A stretch of 64,000 nucleotides of DNA from Hydrogenophaga sp. IBVHS2 (GTDB lineage Bacteria; Pseudomonadota; Gammaproteobacteria; Burkholderiales; Burkholderiaceae_C): NCBI RefSeq assembly GCF_002127215.1, contig NZ_NFUT01000005.1, positions 62,001 through 126,000 of the forward strand. The letters are read 5' to 3'. The translations under genes were made by a program, and so were the position numbers. Below, in pieces: positions 18,256-27,338 of this stretch. The notes under the pieces were generated by a model. It ran no database searches and had not been told where the DNA came from. It worked only from the letters and a program-made list of their open reading frames with translations. Within the stretch, counting starts at the first letter, position 1; each line of letters opens with the position of its first letter.

Positions 18256-18293
18256 AAATTGGACCTTCCGCCCCAAGGGTCCGGGGGTATCTT
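18256..18293 (+). promoter_or_regulatory. Predicted regulated promoter of speB with AAATTGGACC motif
   Basis: AAATTGGACC at 18256-18265 and a -10-like TATCTT at 18288-18293, 32 bp from motif start to hexamer start. The same arrangement occurs before the aldehyde dehydrogenase gene at 30389, and a version of the motif lies between the MocR gene and puuD. This suggests a common activator, probably the MocR-type regulator encoded at 20609-22114. Confidence 0.45.
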
Positions 18294-18342
18294 GCGGGTC
18301 CACTCCTTCCACCCGTTTTTCCCTGTTTCACGGACGCCCACC

Positions 18343-19272
18343 ATGGCCATCGGACAGTTCGCCTATGCCAGCAGCACCCAGCGTTTCATGGCCTGCGAGC
18401 CGCTGGGGGACCAACCCTTTGCGATCTGCGGCGTGCCGTACGACGGGGTGGTGACCAACCGGCCCGGCGCCCGCTTCGGGCCGCAGGCCATCCGCACCGC
18501 CAGCCTGATGCTGTGCGACGCCATCCACCCGCTGTTCAATGTGTCGCCCCTGGCCCACCTGGGCGATGCGCTGGACATGCGCCTGCCCAATGCCTCGCCC
18601 CTGCCGGAGGTGCGGCGGCACATCGAGCGCCAGGCCGCCGAACTGATGGCGCGGCACCACTGCATCTTTCTGGGCGGCGACCATTCGGTGACCCTGTCGC
18701 TGCTGCGTGCTGCCAAGGCCCGCCATGGCGGCGAGCCGCTGGCCCTGCTGCATTTCGATGCCCATTGCGATACCTGGACCGACCACTTCGGTGAACCCTC
18801 GGGCCACGGCACCTGGACCTTTGAAGCGCTGCAGGAAGGGCTGGTCAGTCCGGCCCACACGGTGCAGGTGGGCATCCGTTCCAGCGGCGAGCGGGCCGCG
18901 CGCGAATACGTCGCCGACCAGGGCGGACAGATCTTCACCGCCCGGTCCCTGCGCGGCATGGACGGCGCCGGCCTCGGTCCGGTGCTGCATGCCATCCGCC
19001 ACCGCATCGGGAACCGGCCGGCCTACCTGACGCTGGACATCGACGTGCTGGACCCGGCCTTCGCGCCGGGCACCGGAACGCCCGAGCCCGGCGGTCTGAG
19101 CAGTTCGCAGGTGCTGACCTTCATCGAGGAACTGGCCGACCTCAACTGGGTCGGCATGGACTGCGTGGAGGTGGCCCCGGCCTACGACCACGCCGAACTC
19201 ACCAGCAACGCCGCCGCCGCCCTGGTGTGGACCTACCTGGCCGGGCAGGTGGCCCGCCGGACAGCGGCCTGA
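18343..19272 (+). CDS. speB: Agmatinase / ureohydrolase
   Basis: A 309-residue arginase-family enzyme. The dinuclear manganese ligands are visible: GGDHSV at 111-116 (His114), DAHCD at 139-143 (Asp139, His141, Asp143) and LDIDVLDP with Asp232 and Asp234. Agmatinase converts agmatine to putrescine and urea, which fits a gene placed at the head of a putrescine catabolic cluster. Guanidinobutyrase is an alternative, since GABA-forming genes are also in the cluster. puuB follows after 10 bp, probably in the same transcript. Confidence 0.87.
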   Translation: MAIGQFAYASSTQRFMACEPLGDQPFAICGVPYDGVVTNRPGARFGPQAIRTASLMLCDAIHPLFNVSPLAHLGDALDMRLPNASPLPEVRRHIERQAAELMARHHCIFLGGDHSVTLSLLRAAKARHGGEPLALLHFDAHCDTWTDHFGEPSGHGTWTFEALQEGLVSPAHTVQVGIRSSGERAAREYVADQGGQIFTARSLRGMDGAGLGPVLHAIRHRIGNRPAYLTLDIDVLDPAFAPGTGTPEPGGLSSSQVLTFIEELADLNWVGMDCVEVAPAYDHAELTSNAAAALVWTYLAGQVARRTAA

Positions 19273-19282
19273 GGGGCGGGTC

Positions 19283-20593
19283 ATGTGGCGCGCATCCCTG
19301 ATCGGGTCGGACACCCAGCTCAACCAGGCCAGCTACTACGAGGCCAGCGTGCAGCGCCCGCCGCCGGGGGAGCCCCTGAGCGGTTCGCTGCAGGCCGACG
19401 TGCTGGTGGTGGGTGCGGGTTTTTCGGGTCTGAGTGCCGCGCTGGAGCTGGCGCAGCGCGGCCTGAGCGTGGTGGTGCTGGAAGCCGACCGGGTGGGCAG
19501 CGGGGCCAGCGGCCGCAACGGCGGGCAGGCCATCGTGGGTTATGCCAGCGGTCAGGGTCCGTTCGAGCAGCAGCTGGGCCAGGTCGATGCGCAGAGGGCC
19601 TGGGACATGTCGCTCGAGGCGATCGACCTGATCGACCGCCGCATCGCCGAGCACGGCATCGACTGCGACCGCCGCCACGGCTACCTGTATGTGGCCGATG
19701 CGCCGCGCAAGGCGCGCGCGCTGCGCGAGGAGGCCGACGACCTGCAGGCGCGGGGCGTGGCGGTGGACTGGGCCGAGGGGGACGACGTCGGCCGGCTGAT
19801 CGGCACCCGGCGTTATGTGGCGGCCTTTCGCGAACAGCGCAGCGGCCATCTGCATCCGCTGAAGTACGCCCTGGGTCTGGCCGAGGCGGCGCGGGCGGCC
19901 GGGGTGCGGATCTTCGAGCACTCGCCGGTCACATCGCTGCGGCGCGGACCGGTGCTGCAGGCGCTCACGCCGCAGGGTGCGGTGAATGCACGCTTCGGCG
20001 TGCTGGCGGGCAACTGCATGCTGCCGGAGTACGGCCCGGCGGTGGCACCCGACATTGCCCCGCGCATCATGCCGGTGGGCACCTACATCATCGGCACCGG
20101 GCCGGTGAATCCCGACCTGGCGGCCTCGCTCATTCCCGGCCAGGCCGCGGTGTGCGACAACAACTTCGTGCTCGACTATTTCCGCTTCAGTGCGGACCAC
20201 CGCATGCTGTTCGGCGGGCGCGTGAGCTACACCACCATGACGCCGCGCAACCTGCAGGGCCTGATGCGCGATCGCATGGTGCGCATCTTCCCGGCCCTGC
20301 GCGATGTGCCGGTGGCCTTCTGCTGGGGCGGGTTCGTGGACATCAGCATGAACCGCGCGCCCGACTTCGGCCGGCTGGGCGACAACCTCTACTACCTGCA
20401 GGGCTTCAGCGGCCACGGCGTGGCGCTCACCGGGCTGGCCGGCCAGCTGGTGGCCGAGGCGGTGGCCGGCCAGGCCGGGCGCTTCGATGTGTTCGCGCGG
20501 CTGCAGCACCGGCGCTTCCCTGGCGGGCCGCTGCTGCGCACACCCAGCCTGGCGCTGGGCATGCTCTGGCACCGCCTCAAGGACGTGATCTGA
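19283..20593 (+). CDS. puuB: FAD-dependent oxidoreductase, gamma-glutamylputrescine oxidase
   Basis: A 436-residue DAO-family flavoprotein with the dinucleotide motif VGAGFSGL at 43-50 and the GSGASGRNGGQ segment typical of PuuB. In the Puu pathway it oxidises gamma-glutamylputrescine to gamma-glutamyl-gamma-aminobutyraldehyde, ammonia and hydrogen peroxide. The partner enzymes PuuA, PuuC and PuuD lie within the next 11 kb. It is 10 bp downstream of speB and convergent with the MocR gene. Confidence 0.9.
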   Translation: MWRASLIGSDTQLNQASYYEASVQRPPPGEPLSGSLQADVLVVGAGFSGLSAALELAQRGLSVVVLEADRVGSGASGRNGGQAIVGYASGQGPFEQQLGQVDAQRAWDMSLEAIDLIDRRIAEHGIDCDRRHGYLYVADAPRKARALREEADDLQARGVAVDWAEGDDVGRLIGTRRYVAAFREQRSGHLHPLKYALGLAEAARAAGVRIFEHSPVTSLRRGPVLQALTPQGAVNARFGVLAGNCMLPEYGPAVAPDIAPRIMPVGTYIIGTGPVNPDLAASLIPGQAAVCDNNFVLDYFRFSADHRMLFGGRVSYTTMTPRNLQGLMRDRMVRIFPALRDVPVAFCWGGFVDISMNRAPDFGRLGDNLYYLQGFSGHGVALTGLAGQLVAEAVAGQAGRFDVFARLQHRRFPGGPLLRTPSLALGMLWHRLKDVI

Positions 20594-20608
20594 CGCCCCG
20601 CCGCCGGC

Positions 20609-22114
20609 TCAGGCGGGCAGCGGCCGGCTTTCCAGCACGCGGGCCACGGCATGGGCCAGCAGCGGCCCGCAGCGGGCGATCTCGCCCAGCGGTGCATAGC
20701 CGTAGCCGATCACCAGGCCCCGCAGGTCGGTGCGCTGCAGGCAGTAGGCCGAGAGCGGCCGCACGGTGAGCCCCTGCTGGGCGATGCGCTGGGTCAGCGC
20801 CACGTCGTCCACCGTGCCCGGCAGGCGCAGGCACAGGTGCAGCCCCTGCTCGGCCCCGGTGATGCGCGGGCCTTCGGCATCGTCGCGCAGCACCGGGCGC
20901 AGGGCATCGAGCAGCAGCTGGCGGCGTTCGGCATAGCTCTGCCGGGCCCGCCGCAGGGCGCTCGCGAAGTGCCCCATCTCGATGAACTCGGCCAGTGCGG
21001 CCTGCACCGGCATCTGGCCCGGCCGGTTGAGGTCGTAGTGGGCGCGGCGGAAGGCCTCGGTCAGGGCCTTGGGCACCACCAGATAGCCCAGCTTGATGCC
21101 GGGGTAGAGCACCTTGGAGAAGGTACCCATGTAGAGCACCCGCCCGGTGGTGTCCAGGCCCTCCAGGCTGGAGATGGGCGGTCCGCTGAAGCGGTATTCG
21201 CTGTCGTAGTCGTCCTCCAGCACCCAGGCTTCGTGCGCGGCCGCAGTGGCCAGCAGCTGGTGGCGGCGCGGCAGCGACATCACCGCGCCGGTGGGGTACT
21301 GGTGCGAGGGCGTCACATAGATCAGCCGGGGCGGGGTGGCATCGTCCTGCGGGCCGGGTGCGATGCCCTGGCGGTCCACCGGCACCGGATGCACCTGCAG
21401 GCCGGTGGCCATGAAGGCCTTCATGGCACCCCAGTAGGCCGGGTCTTCCACCCACACCGTGTCGCCGTGGTCGGCCAGCAGGCGGGCGCACAGCTCCAGC
21501 GACTGCTGGGTGCCGGTGGTGACGATGACCTGATCGGCGTCCAGGTGCACGCTGCGGAACACCCGCAGGTAGTCGGCAATGGCCCGGCGCAGTGGCGCAT
21601 AGCCGCCCGAGGTGTTGTAGTCCAGCATGTCCGGGTAGGTCATGCGCCAGTGCTTGTTCTGCAGCCGTTGCCACAGCGGGAGGGGAAAGGCGCTGAAGTC
21701 CGCGATGCCCGGGGTGAAGGGCTGCACCTCCAGGTCGGCCGCGCTGAAGCGGTGGGCCAGGCGTTCGCCCCGCTGCGACAGCCGGCCGGCCTGTTGCGGG
21801 GCTGCCCGCAGCGGTGCCCCGGTGCTGGCCCGGCCCGGCGTGGCCCGGGGCACGTTGTCGTTGACATAGGTGCCGCTGCCCACCCGGCTGGCCAGATAGC
21901 CCTCCACGCTGAGCTGGTTGATGGCGGCCACCACCGTGTTGCGCGAGAGGTTGAGGTCCTGGGCCAGATCGCGGCTCGAGGGCAGGCGTTCGCCGGCACC
22001 GAGCTTGCCGTCCAGCATGGCGCGGCGCAGCGCCTCGTAGAGCTGGCGGTGCAGGGGCAGGGCGTCCTGGGTGCCCAGCCGGGTCATTTCACTGAGCAGG
22101 AATTCGGAGAGCAA
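20609..22114 (-). CDS. MocR-type (GntR/aminotransferase) transcriptional regulator
   Basis: A 501-residue PLP-dependent regulator. An N-terminal GntR winged helix (PLHRQLYEALRRAMLDGKLGA, then SSRDLAQDLNLSRNTVVAAI) covers about 15-85. A linker follows, and residues about 130-500 are a type I aminotransferase-like domain that binds PLP and an effector amine or amino acid. A TTG start at 22114 was chosen because LSEFLLSEM is part of the usual MocR N-terminus; the first ATG is at 22087. It is divergent to puuD, so it is the likely regulator of the polyamine genes. Confidence 0.9.
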   Translation of the reverse strand: MLSEFLLSEMTRLGTQDALPLHRQLYEALRRAMLDGKLGAGERLPSSRDLAQDLNLSRNTVVAAINQLSVEGYLASRVGSGTYVNDNVPRATPGRASTGAPLRAAPQQAGRLSQRGERLAHRFSAADLEVQPFTPGIADFSAFPLPLWQRLQNKHWRMTYPDMLDYNTSGGYAPLRRAIADYLRVFRSVHLDADQVIVTTGTQQSLELCARLLADHGDTVWVEDPAYWGAMKAFMATGLQVHPVPVDRQGIAPGPQDDATPPRLIYVTPSHQYPTGAVMSLPRRHQLLATAAAHEAWVLEDDYDSEYRFSGPPISSLEGLDTTGRVLYMGTFSKVLYPGIKLGYLVVPKALTEAFRRAHYDLNRPGQMPVQAALAEFIEMGHFASALRRARQSYAERRQLLLDALRPVLRDDAEGPRITGAEQGLHLCLRLPGTVDDVALTQRIAQQGLTVRPLSAYCLQRTDLRGLVIGYGYAPLGEIARCGPLLAHAVARVLESRPLPA

Positions 22115-22146
22115 GTGGCACCCTGTGGTTGGCTCAACTGGCCCTC

Positions 22147-22173
22147 ATTGTGATCCAATTTGACGGCCACAAT
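22147..22173. promoter_or_regulatory. Imperfect inverted repeat between the MocR gene and puuD
   Basis: ATTGTGATC at the left and GGCCACAAT at the right are inverted halves (7 of 9 positions) around nine bases. The minus strand contains AAATTGGATC (22152-22161), the motif also seen before speB and puuC. TTGACG at 22160-22165 could be a -35 element for puuD, but no good -10 follows. The position suits autoregulation together with control of puuD. Confidence 0.45.
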
Positions 22174-22193
22174 GGTCCGCAACCGGAGATTGC

Positions 22194-22994
22194 ATGAACA
22201 AGCCGCCAAGCATGGTCTGGCTCCCCGCCGACCACCGCCTACTGGGCGACCACGGCCATCAGATGCCCTTCCTGCTGCTGGGCGACAAGTACGCCCGCGC
22301 CGTCAAGGTCGGTGCCCAGGCCCAGCCCGTGATGTTCCCCCTGGCCAGCGCCGACCAGATCGACGGGCTGCTGTCCCTGGTGGACGGGGTCATGCTCACC
22401 GGCTCGCCTTCCAACGTGCACCCCTCGCATTTCGACGAGCCGGTGGCCGATCCGTCCCTGCCCCTGGATGCCGAGCGCGACCAGCTCACCCTGGCCCTGG
22501 TGCGGGCCTGCGTGCGCGATGGCGTGCCGCTGCTGGGCATCTGCCGCGGCTTCCAGGAGATCAATGTGGCCCTGGGCGGCACCCTGTACCAGCAGGTCCA
22601 GAACGTGCCCGGCCGCATGGACCACCGCGAGCCCAAGGGCCAGCCGCCCGAGGTGCAGTACGCGCCGCGCCACCCCATCCACCTGGAGCCCGGCAGCGTG
22701 TTCGCCGACTGGGCCGGCGGCACCGAGGTGCAGGTGAATTCGCTGCACGGGCAGGGCATCAACCGGCTGGCCGCCGGCCTGCGCGCGCTGGCCCGGGCAC
22801 CCGACGGGCAGATCGAGGCCTTCGAGGTCCTGGGCGCCCGCACCTTCGCCTACGCCGTGCAGTTCCACCCCGAATGGCGCTGCTGGGAGACCCCGTTCTA
22901 CAGCGCCATCTTCGAAGCCTTCGGCCGCGCCTGCCGCCAGCGCCGCAGCCAGCGGCTGCAGGCCGACGACCTGGCCGGCAGCACCCCGGCCTGA
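22194..22994 (+). CDS. puuD: Gamma-glutamyl-gamma-aminobutyrate hydrolase
   Basis: A 266-residue class I glutamine amidotransferase-like hydrolase. The nucleophile is Cys117 in GICRGFQEIN, with His225 and Glu227 in FHPE completing the triad. It releases GABA and glutamate from gamma-glutamyl-GABA, the last step of the Puu pathway. CGGAG lies 6 bp before the ATG. puuA follows after 69 bp. Length is normal for PuuD (about 254). Confidence 0.93.
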   Translation: MNKPPSMVWLPADHRLLGDHGHQMPFLLLGDKYARAVKVGAQAQPVMFPLASADQIDGLLSLVDGVMLTGSPSNVHPSHFDEPVADPSLPLDAERDQLTLALVRACVRDGVPLLGICRGFQEINVALGGTLYQQVQNVPGRMDHREPKGQPPEVQYAPRHPIHLEPGSVFADWAGGTEVQVNSLHGQGINRLAAGLRALARAPDGQIEAFEVLGARTFAYAVQFHPEWRCWETPFYSAIFEAFGRACRQRRSQRLQADDLAGSTPA

Positions 22995-23063
22995 AGACCA
23001 CCCCCATTCCCCGAGCGACACTGACCGCACAACACCACGAGCCCTGACGACAAGGAAACGGCC

Positions 23064-24437
23064 ATGAACGCCCAGAAAACAGCCCCCAAGACCTTCAACG
23101 ACCTCGAAAACTGGCTCAACGACCGCCGAGTGACTGAGGTGGAATGCCTGGTGCCCGACCTCACCGGTGTGGCCCGAGGCAAGATCCTGCCGCGCGAGAA
23201 GTTCACCGAAGACCGCGGCATGCGCCTGCCGCAGGCCATCGTGGCCATGGGGGTGACGGGCGAGTTTCCGGCCAGCGGCCCGTACTACGACGTGATCGAG
23301 CCGACCGACCGCGACATGCAGCTGCGGCCCGACCCGACCACCGCCCGCATCGTGCCCTGGGCCACCGACCCCACGGCGCAGGTGATCCACGACTGCTTCG
23401 ACCACCAGGGCAAGCTGGTGCCGTTCGCGCCGCGCAGCGTGCTGCGCCATGTGTGCAACCTGTTCGAGGCCGAGGGCTGGGACCCGGTGGTGGCGCCCGA
23501 GCTGGAGTTCTACCTGACCGCCCGCAACACCGATCCCAACACCCTGCTCAAGCCGCCGATCGGCCGCAGCGGCCGGGCCGAGACTTCGCGCCAGGCCTAC
23601 TCCATCGATGCGGTCAACGAGTTCGATCCGCTGTTCGAGGAGATCTACGACTACTGCGAGAAGATGGAGCTCAACGTGGACACGCTGATCCACGAAGTGG
23701 GCGCCGGCCAGATGGAGATCAACTTCTTCCATGCCCACCCGCTGGGCCTGGCCGACGAGGTGTTCTTCTTCAAGCGCACGGTGCGCGAAGCCGCGCTGCG
23801 GCACGACATGTACGCCACCTTCATGGCCAAGCCCATTGCGGGCGAGCCGGGCTCGGCCATGCACGTGCACCAGAGCATCCTGGACAAGGCCACCGGCAAG
23901 AACATCTTCAGCAACGAAGACGGCACGCCGTCCGAATCGTTCTACCACTACATCGGCGGCATGCAGCGCTACATTCCGGCGGCCATGGTGCTGGTGGCGC
24001 CGTACGTGAACAGCTACCGCCGCCTTTCGCGCCACACCGCCGCGCCCATCAACATCGAATGGGGCCATGACAACCGCACGGTGGGCATTCGCTCGCCGAT
24101 CTCCAGCCCTGCTGCGCGTCGGGTGGAGAACCGCGTGATCGGCGCCGACGCCAACCCCTACGTGGCCATGGCCATGACGCTGGCCTGCGGCTACCTGGGC
24201 CTGAAGAACAAGATCAAGCCCAAGCCCGAGATGAAGGGCGATGCCTACCTGGCGCCGTACTCGCTGCCGCGCAGCCTGGGCGAGGCGCTCGACTGGCTGC
24301 GCCGCGAACCCGACCTGCACGAGGTGCTGGGCAAGGAGTTCGTGACCATCTACACCGAGATCAAGGAGCTGGAGTTCGACGAGTTCATGAAGGTGATCTC
24401 GCCCTGGGAACGCGAACACCTGCTGCTGCACGTCTGA
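23064..24437 (+). CDS. puuA: Glutamate-putrescine ligase (glutamine synthetase family)
   Basis: A 457-residue glutamine synthetase-fold enzyme without the adenylylation loop of GlnA. Metal and glutamate sites are visible in PELEFYL, EVGAGQMEINF, MHVHQS and the C-terminal NRVIGADANPY. PuuA joins glutamate to putrescine using ATP, the first step of the glutamylated route. Gene order puuD-puuA-spuC on one strand, with 21 bp to the next gene, points to one operon. The homologous gene at 33250 is more distant. Confidence 0.9.
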   Translation: MNAQKTAPKTFNDLENWLNDRRVTEVECLVPDLTGVARGKILPREKFTEDRGMRLPQAIVAMGVTGEFPASGPYYDVIEPTDRDMQLRPDPTTARIVPWATDPTAQVIHDCFDHQGKLVPFAPRSVLRHVCNLFEAEGWDPVVAPELEFYLTARNTDPNTLLKPPIGRSGRAETSRQAYSIDAVNEFDPLFEEIYDYCEKMELNVDTLIHEVGAGQMEINFFHAHPLGLADEVFFFKRTVREAALRHDMYATFMAKPIAGEPGSAMHVHQSILDKATGKNIFSNEDGTPSESFYHYIGGMQRYIPAAMVLVAPYVNSYRRLSRHTAAPINIEWGHDNRTVGIRSPISSPAARRVENRVIGADANPYVAMAMTLACGYLGLKNKIKPKPEMKGDAYLAPYSLPRSLGEALDWLRREPDLHEVLGKEFVTIYTEIKELEFDEFMKVISPWEREHLLLHV

Positions 24438-24458
24438 TCTGCCTGAAAGCGAACCGCC

Positions 24459-25898
24459 ATGAACACCTCGACCCTCATCGCCCCGCCCGCCATCGTCCGC
24501 CGTGCCGAGCAGCACGACACCAAGGCCATCCAGGCGCAGGACAGTGCGCACTTCATCCACCCGTTCACCGACCACGGTGATCTGGCCACGCGCGGCGCGC
24601 GGGTGATGACCCGGGCCGAGAACATCTATGTGTGGGACTCCGAAGGCCACCGCATCCTGGACGCCATGAGCGGCCTGTGGTGCGTGAACGCCGGCTACGG
24701 CCGCAAGGAACTGGCCGACGCGGCCTACCAGCAGCTCATGACGCTGCCCTACTACAACAGCTTCTTCCAGACCACCAACGTGCCGGCGGTGCAGCTGGCA
24801 GCCAAGCTGGCCTCGCTGGCGCCGGTGGTGGGCGGCCGCCGCTTCGAGCATGTGTTCTTCTCCAGCAGCGGCTCGGAGAGCAACGACACCAACGTGCGCC
24901 TGGTGCGCCGCTACTGGGACCTGCTGGGCCAGCCGCAGCGCAAGGTCATCATCAGCCGCCACAACGCCTACCACGGCTCCACCATGGCCGGCGCCTCGCT
25001 GGGCGGCATGAGCGGCATGCACGCCCAGGGCGATCTGCCCATCCCGGACATCGTGCACATCGAGCAGCCGTACCACTTCGAGAACGCGAAGCCGGGCGAG
25101 TCGGCCGCCGATTTCGGCCGCCGCGCCGCCGGCTGGCTGGAGGCCAAGATCCTGGAGATCGGCCCCGAGCGGGTGGCCGCCTTCATCGCCGAGCCGGTGC
25201 AGGGTGCGGGCGGCGTGATCATTCCGCCCGAGACCTACTGGCCCGAGATCCAGCGCATCGTCGACCAGTACGGCATCCTGCTGATCTCCGACGAAGTGAT
25301 CTGCGCCTTCGGCCGGCTGGGCCACTGGTTTGCGTACGAGAAGTTCGGCTACCGCCCCGACCTGGTGACCTTCGCCAAGGGCGTGACCAGCGGCTATGTG
25401 CCCCTGGGCGGCGTGATGGTGGGCGACCGTGTGGCCAAGGTGCTGATCGACCAGGGCGGCGAGTTCAACCACGGCTACACCTACAGCGGCCATCCGGTGG
25501 CCTGCGCGGTGGCCCTGGCCAACCTGGAGCTGATGGAGCGCGAGGACCTGCCGGGCCGGGTGAAGAACGACACCGGCCCCTACCTGGCCCAGCGTTTTGC
25601 CGAGCTCAACGACCACCCGCTGGTGGGCGTGGCCGAGACCTGCGGTCTGGTGGCCGGCCTGGTGCTGGTCAAGGACAAGGCCACCGGCGAGACCTACGAC
25701 CCCGATCTGGCGGTCGGCATGAAGTGCCGCGCCCACTGTTTCCGCAATGGCCTGATCATGCGCGCCGTGGGCGACCGCATGATCATTGCGCCGCCCCTGG
25801 TCATGACCCGGGCCCAGATCGACGAGATGATGGGGCTGATTCGCCAGTGTCTGGACGCCACTTTGGTGCAATTGCGGGCCGAAGGGCTGCACTCCTGA
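24459..25898 (+). CDS. spuC: Putrescine-pyruvate aminotransferase (class III)
   Basis: A 479-residue omega-aminotransferase with the PLP Lys at 307 (VTFAKGVTSGYVPLGG) and Asp278 in ISDEV. It resembles SpuC of Pseudomonas, which transaminates putrescine to 4-aminobutyraldehyde with pyruvate. Broad omega-amino acid transaminases (beta-alanine-pyruvate) are close relatives, so the substrate is inferred from context: puuA upstream and the putrescine importer downstream. Confidence 0.85.
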   Translation: MNTSTLIAPPAIVRRAEQHDTKAIQAQDSAHFIHPFTDHGDLATRGARVMTRAENIYVWDSEGHRILDAMSGLWCVNAGYGRKELADAAYQQLMTLPYYNSFFQTTNVPAVQLAAKLASLAPVVGGRRFEHVFFSSSGSESNDTNVRLVRRYWDLLGQPQRKVIISRHNAYHGSTMAGASLGGMSGMHAQGDLPIPDIVHIEQPYHFENAKPGESAADFGRRAAGWLEAKILEIGPERVAAFIAEPVQGAGGVIIPPETYWPEIQRIVDQYGILLISDEVICAFGRLGHWFAYEKFGYRPDLVTFAKGVTSGYVPLGGVMVGDRVAKVLIDQGGEFNHGYTYSGHPVACAVALANLELMEREDLPGRVKNDTGPYLAQRFAELNDHPLVGVAETCGLVAGLVLVKDKATGETYDPDLAVGMKCRAHCFRNGLIMRAVGDRMIIAPPLVMTRAQIDEMMGLIRQCLDATLVQLRAEGLHS

Positions 25899-25974
25899 CT
25901 AGAATGGCCGCCGCGCCATGCCCGGTACGCCTGCGGGCATCGGCGTCGCGCGCCACGGGTCTGGAACTTGCTAG

Positions 25975-25984
25975 CTGTCGACAG
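25975..25984. promoter_or_regulatory. Perfect palindrome CTGTCGACAG before potF
   Basis: A 10-bp perfect palindrome in the 150-bp gap before the substrate-binding protein gene, about 65 bp before its ATG. TTGCTAG just before it could be an extended -10. Too short to assign to a regulator. Confidence 0.25.
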
Positions 25985-26048
25985 GTCCACCCGCCCGGAC
26001 GCTGAAACCTTTCGGTCTACACACCCTCGTTCAGGAGAAAGCATCACC

Positions 26049-27224
26049 ATGAAGAAGCACGTTCTGGTTCTCGCGATGTCGGCCATGCTGCTGGCCGCCT
26101 GCGGCAAAAAAGAGGAGCCGGTCGCTGCTCCTGCCGCGCCCGCCCCGGTGGCCGCCGCCCCGGCCGCTCCGGCCGGTCCGGTCCTGGATGACGAGAAGGT
26201 CCTCAACATCTACAACTGGCCCGACTACATCCCGGAGAACATGATTGCCGAGTTCGAGAAGGCCACCGGCATCAAGGTCAACTACGACACCTTCGAGACC
26301 AACGAGGCGCTCAACGCCAAGCTGGTCGCCGGCAACACCGGCTACGACATCGTGGTGCCGGGTACCGTGTTCGCCAAGCCCCAGATCGAAGCCGGCTTCT
26401 ACCAGCCCCTGGACAAGGCCAAGATCCCCAACTACAGCAACCTTGACCCGTCCGTGATGCAGGTCCTGACCAAGGCCGACCCGGACAACAAGCACCTGGT
26501 GCCGTGGGCCTGGAGCTTCACCACGGTGGGCGTCAACAAGACCAAGGTCGCCAAGGCCCTGGGCAACACCCCCATGCCCGAGAACGCCTGGGATCTGGTG
26601 TTCAAGCCCGAGTACACCAGCAAGCTGAAGTCGTGCGGCATCGCCTACCTGGACTCCCCGACCGAGATCATCCCGGTGGCCCTGCACTACATCGGCAAGG
26701 ACGCCTACTCCAACGACCCGGCCGACTACAAAGCCGCCACCGAAATGCTGGCCAAGGTGCGCAAGGACATCCGTCTGTTCAGCTCCACCATGATCGACGA
26801 CATCGCCGGCGGCAAGGCCTGCGTGGCCATCGGCTGGGCGGGTGACATCAACATCGCGGCCGGTCGCGCCAAGGAGAACGGCTCCAAGGACGAGATCGAG
26901 GCGCTGCTGCCCTCCACCGGCGCGCTGTCGTTCTTCGACACCATGGCCATCACCAAGGACGCCAAGCACCCCAACAACGCCCACGCGTTCATCAACTTCT
27001 TCCTGAGCCCCGAGAGCGGCGCGGCCATGGCCAACGAGATGAACTACAACTCGGGCAACAAGGCAGCGGTGTCCAAGGTGAACCCCGAGATCGCCAGCAA
27101 CAAGACCATCTTTGTGGAAGATGCCTACATCGCCAAGATGATCCCGCCGAGCAGCTTCACCAACGAAGCCCGCGAAGCCATGGCCACGGCCTACAACGCG
27201 TTCAAGACCGGCAAGGCCAAATAA
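26049..27224 (+). CDS. potF: Putrescine ABC transporter substrate-binding lipoprotein
   Basis: A 391-residue periplasmic binding protein. The signal ends in a lipobox, LLAAC, with Cys18 as the lipidated residue, followed by a low-complexity Ala/Pro linker to about 45. The mature domain begins VLNIYNWPDYIPENMIAEFE, the PotF/SpuD signature, and carries the polyamine-site aromatics. PotF relatives usually have a plain signal peptide, so the lipoprotein form with linker is a variation. It is the first gene of potFGHI. CAGGAGAAA provides a strong ribosome site. Confidence 0.93.
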   Translation: MKKHVLVLAMSAMLLAACGKKEEPVAAPAAPAPVAAAPAAPAGPVLDDEKVLNIYNWPDYIPENMIAEFEKATGIKVNYDTFETNEALNAKLVAGNTGYDIVVPGTVFAKPQIEAGFYQPLDKAKIPNYSNLDPSVMQVLTKADPDNKHLVPWAWSFTTVGVNKTKVAKALGNTPMPENAWDLVFKPEYTSKLKSCGIAYLDSPTEIIPVALHYIGKDAYSNDPADYKAATEMLAKVRKDIRLFSSTMIDDIAGGKACVAIGWAGDINIAAGRAKENGSKDEIEALLPSTGALSFFDTMAITKDAKHPNNAHAFINFFLSPESGAAMANEMNYNSGNKAAVSKVNPEIASNKTIFVEDAYIAKMIPPSSFTNEAREAMATAYNAFKTGKAK

Positions 27225-27253
27225 CCCTGCCGTCCTGAACGGGCTGTGACCCC

Positions 27254-27298
27254 CGGGGCTGTTCGTACCAACGTATGAACAGCCCCGTTTCTTTTTCT
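27254..27298 (+). terminator. Terminator between potF and potG
   Basis: GGGGCTGTTC at 27255-27264 pairs perfectly with GAACAGCCCC at 27277-27286 across a 12-base loop, followed by GTTTCTTTTTCT. It lies 30 bp past the potF stop and 40 bp before potG. It should stop most transcripts after potF, giving more binding protein than membrane components. Confidence 0.88.
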
Positions 27299-27338
27299 GT
27301 CGACCCATTCCATCACCACCCCACAAGAGGCGCATTCC

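Noticed and set aside
25955-25985. Sigma-54 promoter before potF
   Set aside because: CTGGAACTTGC has GG and GC elements with wrong spacing for a -24/-12 promoter.
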